From contig DATJNS010000253.1 of NCBI GenBank assembly GCA_035507915.1, positions 1 through 8,775 on the forward strand: DNA of 8,775 nucleotides. The letters are read 5' to 3'. How positions within the stretch are numbered: position 1 is the stretch's first letter; every line of letters begins with the position of its first letter. A program made the position numbers and the translations under genes. Positions 6,273-8,775 of the stretch are shown here, one piece after another. The notes under the pieces are model-generated. The model worked only from the letters and a program-made list of their open reading frames with translations. It did no database searches and had not been told where the DNA came from. The DNA comes from JACQAI01 sp035507915. Lineage in GTDB: Bacteria > Pseudomonadota > Alphaproteobacteria > Elsterales > Elsteraceae.

Positions 6273-7064
6273 ATGGAGCTCGGTCTCGCCGGCAAGGTCG
6301 TGGTCATCACCGGGGCCGGCAGCGGCATCGGTCAGACCATGGCGCTGGCCTTCGCACGCGAGGGCGCCGTCGTGGCGGTCAACGACCGGACTGCCGACCG
6401 CGTCGAGGCGACCGTGGCGCAGATCGTGGCCGCCGGCGGTCAGGCGCATGCCTTGCCGTGCGACATCACCGATCTCGACGCAGTGGGTGCGGCGCTGGCG
6501 GCGCTCGAACGCGACAAAGGCCGCATCGACGTGCTGGTCAACAACGCCGCGCTGATCGCCAACCACGTGCCGTTCCTCGAGACGTCGTCGGCCGATTGGG
6601 ACCGCGAGATCAAGGTGATCCTCTACGGCACGCTCAACTGCTCGCGGACCGTGCTGCCCGGCATGATCGCCCGCCGCTCGGGCAAAATCGTCAACATCGC
6701 GACCGATGCGGCGCGGGTGGGTCAGGAGCGCGAGGTCGTCTACTCGGCGGCCAAGGGCGGCGTGCTCGCGTTCACGCGCTCGATCGCGCGCGAGGTCGGC
6801 CGCCACGGCATCAACGTCAACGCGGTGTCGCCGGGCGCCACCGACACGCCGCTGCGCCGTAAGCTGCTCGACGAGCTCGCGGTCAAGATCGGCGCCGACG
6901 GCGTGCGCGACCGCGAGGAGAAGGTGCGGCGCGCCTATCCGCTGCGGCGCATCGGCGCGACCGAGGACGTCAGCCACGCAGTGCTGTTTCTCGCCTCGGA
7001 CGCGGCGCGCCACATCACGGGCCAGGTGCTGAGCGTCAACGGCGGTTTCGCCATGCCGGCCTGA
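6273..7064 (+). CDS. Short-chain dehydrogenase/reductase, BadH-like
   Basis: This 263-residue classical SDR has the cofactor motif TGAGSGIG (13-20), Asp38 at the end of the second strand (VNDRT), which favours NAD over NADP, NNAA (90-93) in place of the usual NNAG, and the catalytic pair Y157-SAA-K161. The Ser normally 13 residues before Tyr is Thr144 (IVNIATDAARVG). The context around it (LPGM, IVNIA-DAARVG, a C-terminal ITGQVLSVNGG) recalls BadH, the 2-hydroxycyclohexanecarboxyl-CoA dehydrogenase of Rhodopseudomonas, as I remember that sequence. Oxidation of a ring or chain 3-hydroxyacyl-CoA to the ketone is therefore the likely role. The start is three bases after the MmgE/PrpD stop, with only a weak GAG upstream, so translation is probably coupled. 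The BadI-like gene that follows would use its product. General SDR function sure, substrate inferred. Confidence 0.92.
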   Translation: MELGLAGKVVVITGAGSGIGQTMALAFAREGAVVAVNDRTADRVEATVAQIVAAGGQAHALPCDITDLDAVGAALAALERDKGRIDVLVNNAALIANHVPFLETSSADWDREIKVILYGTLNCSRTVLPGMIARRSGKIVNIATDAARVGQEREVVYSAAKGGVLAFTRSIAREVGRHGINVNAVSPGATDTPLRRKLLDELAVKIGADGVRDREEKVRRAYPLRRIGATEDVSHAVLFLASDAARHITGQVLSVNGGFAMPA

Positions 7065-7116
7065 CTCGAGCGGATCTCTGCGGCCTTCGCGATAAAGCGG
7101 GCGATGGAGCCTTCAT

Positions 7117-7896
7117 ATGACCTACAAGGACATTCTCTACGACGAGACCGACGGGGTCGCGACGATCACGTTCAACCGGCCCGACAAGCTCAATGCGTTC
7201 CGCATGGGCACCTACGAGGAGGTAATCGACGCGCTGCACGAGGCCGGCTGGAATCCGGCGATCGGCGTCATCGTGCTGAGGGGCGCGGGCCGCGCCTTCA
7301 CGGTCGGCGGCGATGCCAGCGAGCCGAAGTCGACGCGGCGCGGGCGCGGCGTGATCGGTGTACCGGTCGAGCAGATCCACGCAGCGATCCGCGAGGTGCC
7401 GAAGCCGGTGATCGCCAAGGTGCGCGGCTTCGCGATCGGCGGCGGCAACGTCATCGCGACCGTGTGCGACCTGACGATCGCGGCCGAGAGCGCCGTGTTC
7501 GGCCAGGTCGGTCCCCGGGTCGGCTCGGTCGATCCCGGGTTCGGCACCGCCTACCTGGCGCGCATCGTCGGCGAGAAGCGGGCGCGCGAGCTGTGGTTCC
7601 TGTGCCGGCGCTACAGCGCGCAGGAGGCCTATGCGATGGGGCTGGTCAACAAGGTCGTGCCGGATGCCGACCTCGACGCCGAGGTCGCAACCTGGTGCGC
7701 CGAGATCATGGCGTTGAGCCCGACCGCGCTGGCGATCGCCAAGGCGTCGTTCAACGCCGACAGCGAGCAGGTGCGCGGCATCGCGCATCTCGGCTTCCAC
7801 GGCGTCGCGCTCTATTACGGCACCGACGAGGCCAAGGAAGCCGGCGCCGCCTTCCGCGAGAAGCGCAAGCCGCGCACCCGCGCCGCCGCGCGCTGA
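7117..7896 (+). CDS. badI: BadI-like 2-ketocyclohexanecarboxyl-CoA hydrolase (MenB-type crotonase)
   Basis: This 259-residue protein belongs to the MenB/BadI branch of the crotonase superfamily. Branch markers are FTVGGDAS (61-68), GFAIGGGNVIATVCDLTIAA (104-123) with Asn instead of the hydratase Glu, FGQVGPRVGSVDPGFG (128-143), ELWFLCRRYSAQEA (158-171) and LYYGTDEAKE (232-241). The SVDPGFG form, rather than the SFDGGYG of DHNA-CoA synthase, points to BadI, which opens a 2-ketocyclohexane acyl-CoA ring by hydrolysis to pimeloyl-CoA. The ATG follows GGAG (7106-7109) by seven bases. The SDR stop is 52 bases upstream; I saw no separate promoter in the gap. It is the last gene of the operon and would carry out the ring-opening or carbon-carbon cleavage step after the SDR. 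No menaquinone genes are nearby, which argues against MenB. The true ring substrate may differ from that of the Rhodopseudomonas enzyme. Confidence 0.85.
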   Translation: MTYKDILYDETDGVATITFNRPDKLNAFRMGTYEEVIDALHEAGWNPAIGVIVLRGAGRAFTVGGDASEPKSTRRGRGVIGVPVEQIHAAIREVPKPVIAKVRGFAIGGGNVIATVCDLTIAAESAVFGQVGPRVGSVDPGFGTAYLARIVGEKRARELWFLCRRYSAQEAYAMGLVNKVVPDADLDAEVATWCAEIMALSPTALAIAKASFNADSEQVRGIAHLGFHGVALYYGTDEAKEAGAAFREKRKPRTRAAAR

Positions 7897-7903
7897 TGCG
7901 CCG

Positions 7904-8203
7904 TCACGTCCGCTCGACGTCGATGATCTCGCGCAGATAGGCGACGTGCTCGGTGAAGGCGCGCCGGCCGGCGGCGGTCGCCTTGATGCGGGTCTGCGGC
8001 TTGCGGCCGACGAAGCGCTTCTCGATCGCGACGTAGCCGGCGCCCGATAGCGTGTCGAGATGCGCGCCGAGATTGCCGTCGGTCGCGCCGATCAGGCCGC
8101 GCAGCGTGGTGAACTCGAGCGCCGCGCCGGGCCCCAGCACGTTGAGCGCCGCCATGATCTTGAGCCGCATCGACTGGTGGATGATCTCGTTGGGGCCGGC
8201 CAT
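7904..8203 (-). CDS. Small winged-helix transcriptional regulator
   Basis: This 99-residue protein is a single winged-helix DNA-binding domain of the type found in small MarR/ArsR-like regulators. The first helices are NEIIHQSMRLKIMAALN (5-21), the helix-turn-helix is FTTLRGLIGATDGNLGAHLDTLSGAGYV (31-58), and the basic wing is EKRFVGRKPQTRIKATAAGR (61-80), followed by a last helix that may serve in dimerisation. No ligand domain or sensing cysteines are visible. Its ATG is four bases after the stop of the membrane-protein gene, so the two are a translationally linked pair; such regulators are often encoded next to a small membrane protein. It ends seven bases from the stop of the BadI-like gene, tail to tail. 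It may control its own pair rather than the catabolic operon. Confidence 0.88.
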   Translation of the reverse strand: MAGPNEIIHQSMRLKIMAALNVLGPGAALEFTTLRGLIGATDGNLGAHLDTLSGAGYVAIEKRFVGRKPQTRIKATAAGRRAFTEHVAYLREIIDVERT

Positions 8204-8207
8204 CGCG

Positions 8208-8765
8208 CTAGCCCAGCCGGCGCAGCCACAGACCGCCGGCGATCAGCCCGCCGCCGCCGACCACCGCCATCCACAGGCCAAACCACGGGCCCGACCAGAA
8301 ATAGCCGACGAGGGTCAGCGCGGTGACCGAGAGACCGAGCAGCAGAAACGCACGACCTAGCCACAGCCCGGCCAGCGCGAAGCCCAGCATGAAGACGTTG
8401 GGCCAGAACGCGTTGAGCTGGCGCGGTGCGAGCGGCCAGAGGATGGTGACGAACATCCAGCCGTACGCGTAGAGCACGAGCTGGCCGAACAGGATCGGCT
8501 GGTCCCACGGCGAGCGACCTGCCTGGCTCGACCGGCGCGAGCCGAGGAACGTGCAGCCGGCGAAACCCATCGCGATCACGGCGAACCAGGCCTTGCGCTC
8601 GAGGTCCGGGAAGGCGAAGCCGAACGTATAGCCGAACACCAGAAGCACGCCCCACAGGATGATGGCGGCGCTGCTGCGGCCATAGGCCAGGGTCTGGCGC
8701 GTGCGCCGCTCGACCGCGGCGATCTCGCTCAACGAGTGGGCGGCGTCATCGGGTTCAAGGGTCAT
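8208..8765 (-). CDS. Integral membrane protein of unknown function, about six helices
   Basis: The protein has 185 residues if it starts at the ATG at 8765. The frame stays open to the window edge ten bases further on, so a longer N-terminus cannot be excluded. A hydrophilic N-terminal stretch (1-30, with a charged VERRTRQT segment) is followed by hydrophobic segments at about 32-50, 59-76, 91-111, 118-135, 138-155 and 160-180. The loop at 77-90 is basic (SRRSSQAGR). The fifth-to-sixth helix region is Trp- and Gly-rich (FWSGPWFGLW, then VVGGGGLIAGG). I recognise no enzymatic motif or transporter signature. It is cotranscribed with the winged-helix regulator, suggesting the regulator controls this gene or responds to a membrane-related cue. 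Function unknown. Confidence 0.8.
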   Translation of the reverse strand: MTLEPDDAAHSLSEIAAVERRTRQTLAYGRSSAAIILWGVLLVFGYTFGFAFPDLERKAWFAVIAMGFAGCTFLGSRRSSQAGRSPWDQPILFGQLVLYAYGWMFVTILWPLAPRQLNAFWPNVFMLGFALAGLWLGRAFLLLGLSVTALTLVGYFWSGPWFGLWMAVVGGGGLIAGGLWLRRLG

Positions 8766-8775
8766 GGCGAAGCTC

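Noticed and set aside
4797..7013. Minus-strand open frame of 738 codons
   Set aside because: Antisense to the MmgE/PrpD and SDR genes, with biased Arg/Ala/His composition and no domain.
7897..7903. Possible bidirectional terminator between the BadI-like gene and the regulator
   Set aside because: The gap is only seven bases and I found no convincing stem with a T-run around it.

Overview
The window is GC-rich DNA with tightly packed genes. It looks like a piece of an alphaproteobacterial chromosome (Hyphomicrobiales or Rhodospirillales type). This is inferred from base composition, the protein families present, and one dispersed palindromic repeat (about 1897-1986) of a kind I know from intergenic DNA of such genomes. 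I cannot name a species. No RNA genes, insertion sequences, phage genes or CRISPR arrays are visible.

Layout. The left edge (1-128, +) is the 3' end of a GlcG/HbpS-type gene. It converges on a minus-strand group that reads from 3629 down to 147: a crotonase (2850-3629), an alpha/beta-hydrolase-fold protein (2017-2826), a 172-base spacer holding the palindromic repeat, a 3-hydroxyisobutyrate-dehydrogenase-family oxidoreductase (951-1844) and a second crotonase (147-935). A 115-base divergent spacer (3630-3744) separates this from a plus-strand operon: acyl-CoA dehydrogenase (3745-4911), MmgE/PrpD-family protein (4923-6269), short-chain dehydrogenase (6273-7064) and a BadI/MenB-type crotonase (7117-7896). 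That operon meets, tail to tail with a 7-base gap, a minus-strand pair: a winged-helix regulator (7904-8203) and a six-helix membrane protein (8208-8765, near the window edge).

How the genes may work together. The plus operon resembles the modified beta-oxidation that opens alicyclic rings after CoA activation: dehydrogenation, hydration, oxidation to a 2-keto ring acyl-CoA, then hydrolytic ring cleavage. The last two enzymes most resemble BadH and BadI of the cyclohexanecarboxylate/benzoate route of Rhodopseudomonas. A hydratase would have to come from the divergent arm. The window shows no acyl-CoA ligase or CoA-transferase, and it has an MmgE/PrpD protein that is not part of the classical pathway. 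The substrate is therefore unknown; a cyclic carboxylic acid or terpenoid-like ring is my inference.

Most unusual features: several enzymes of the cluster have changed catalytic positions. The 147-935 crotonase lacks both classical glutamates, the 2850-3629 crotonase keeps only one, the hydrolase has Lys at the nucleophile position, the acyl-CoA dehydrogenase has Asp in the Glu base position, and the SDR has Thr for Ser. The plus operon also appears to have a promoter placed so that its first mRNA would be leaderless.
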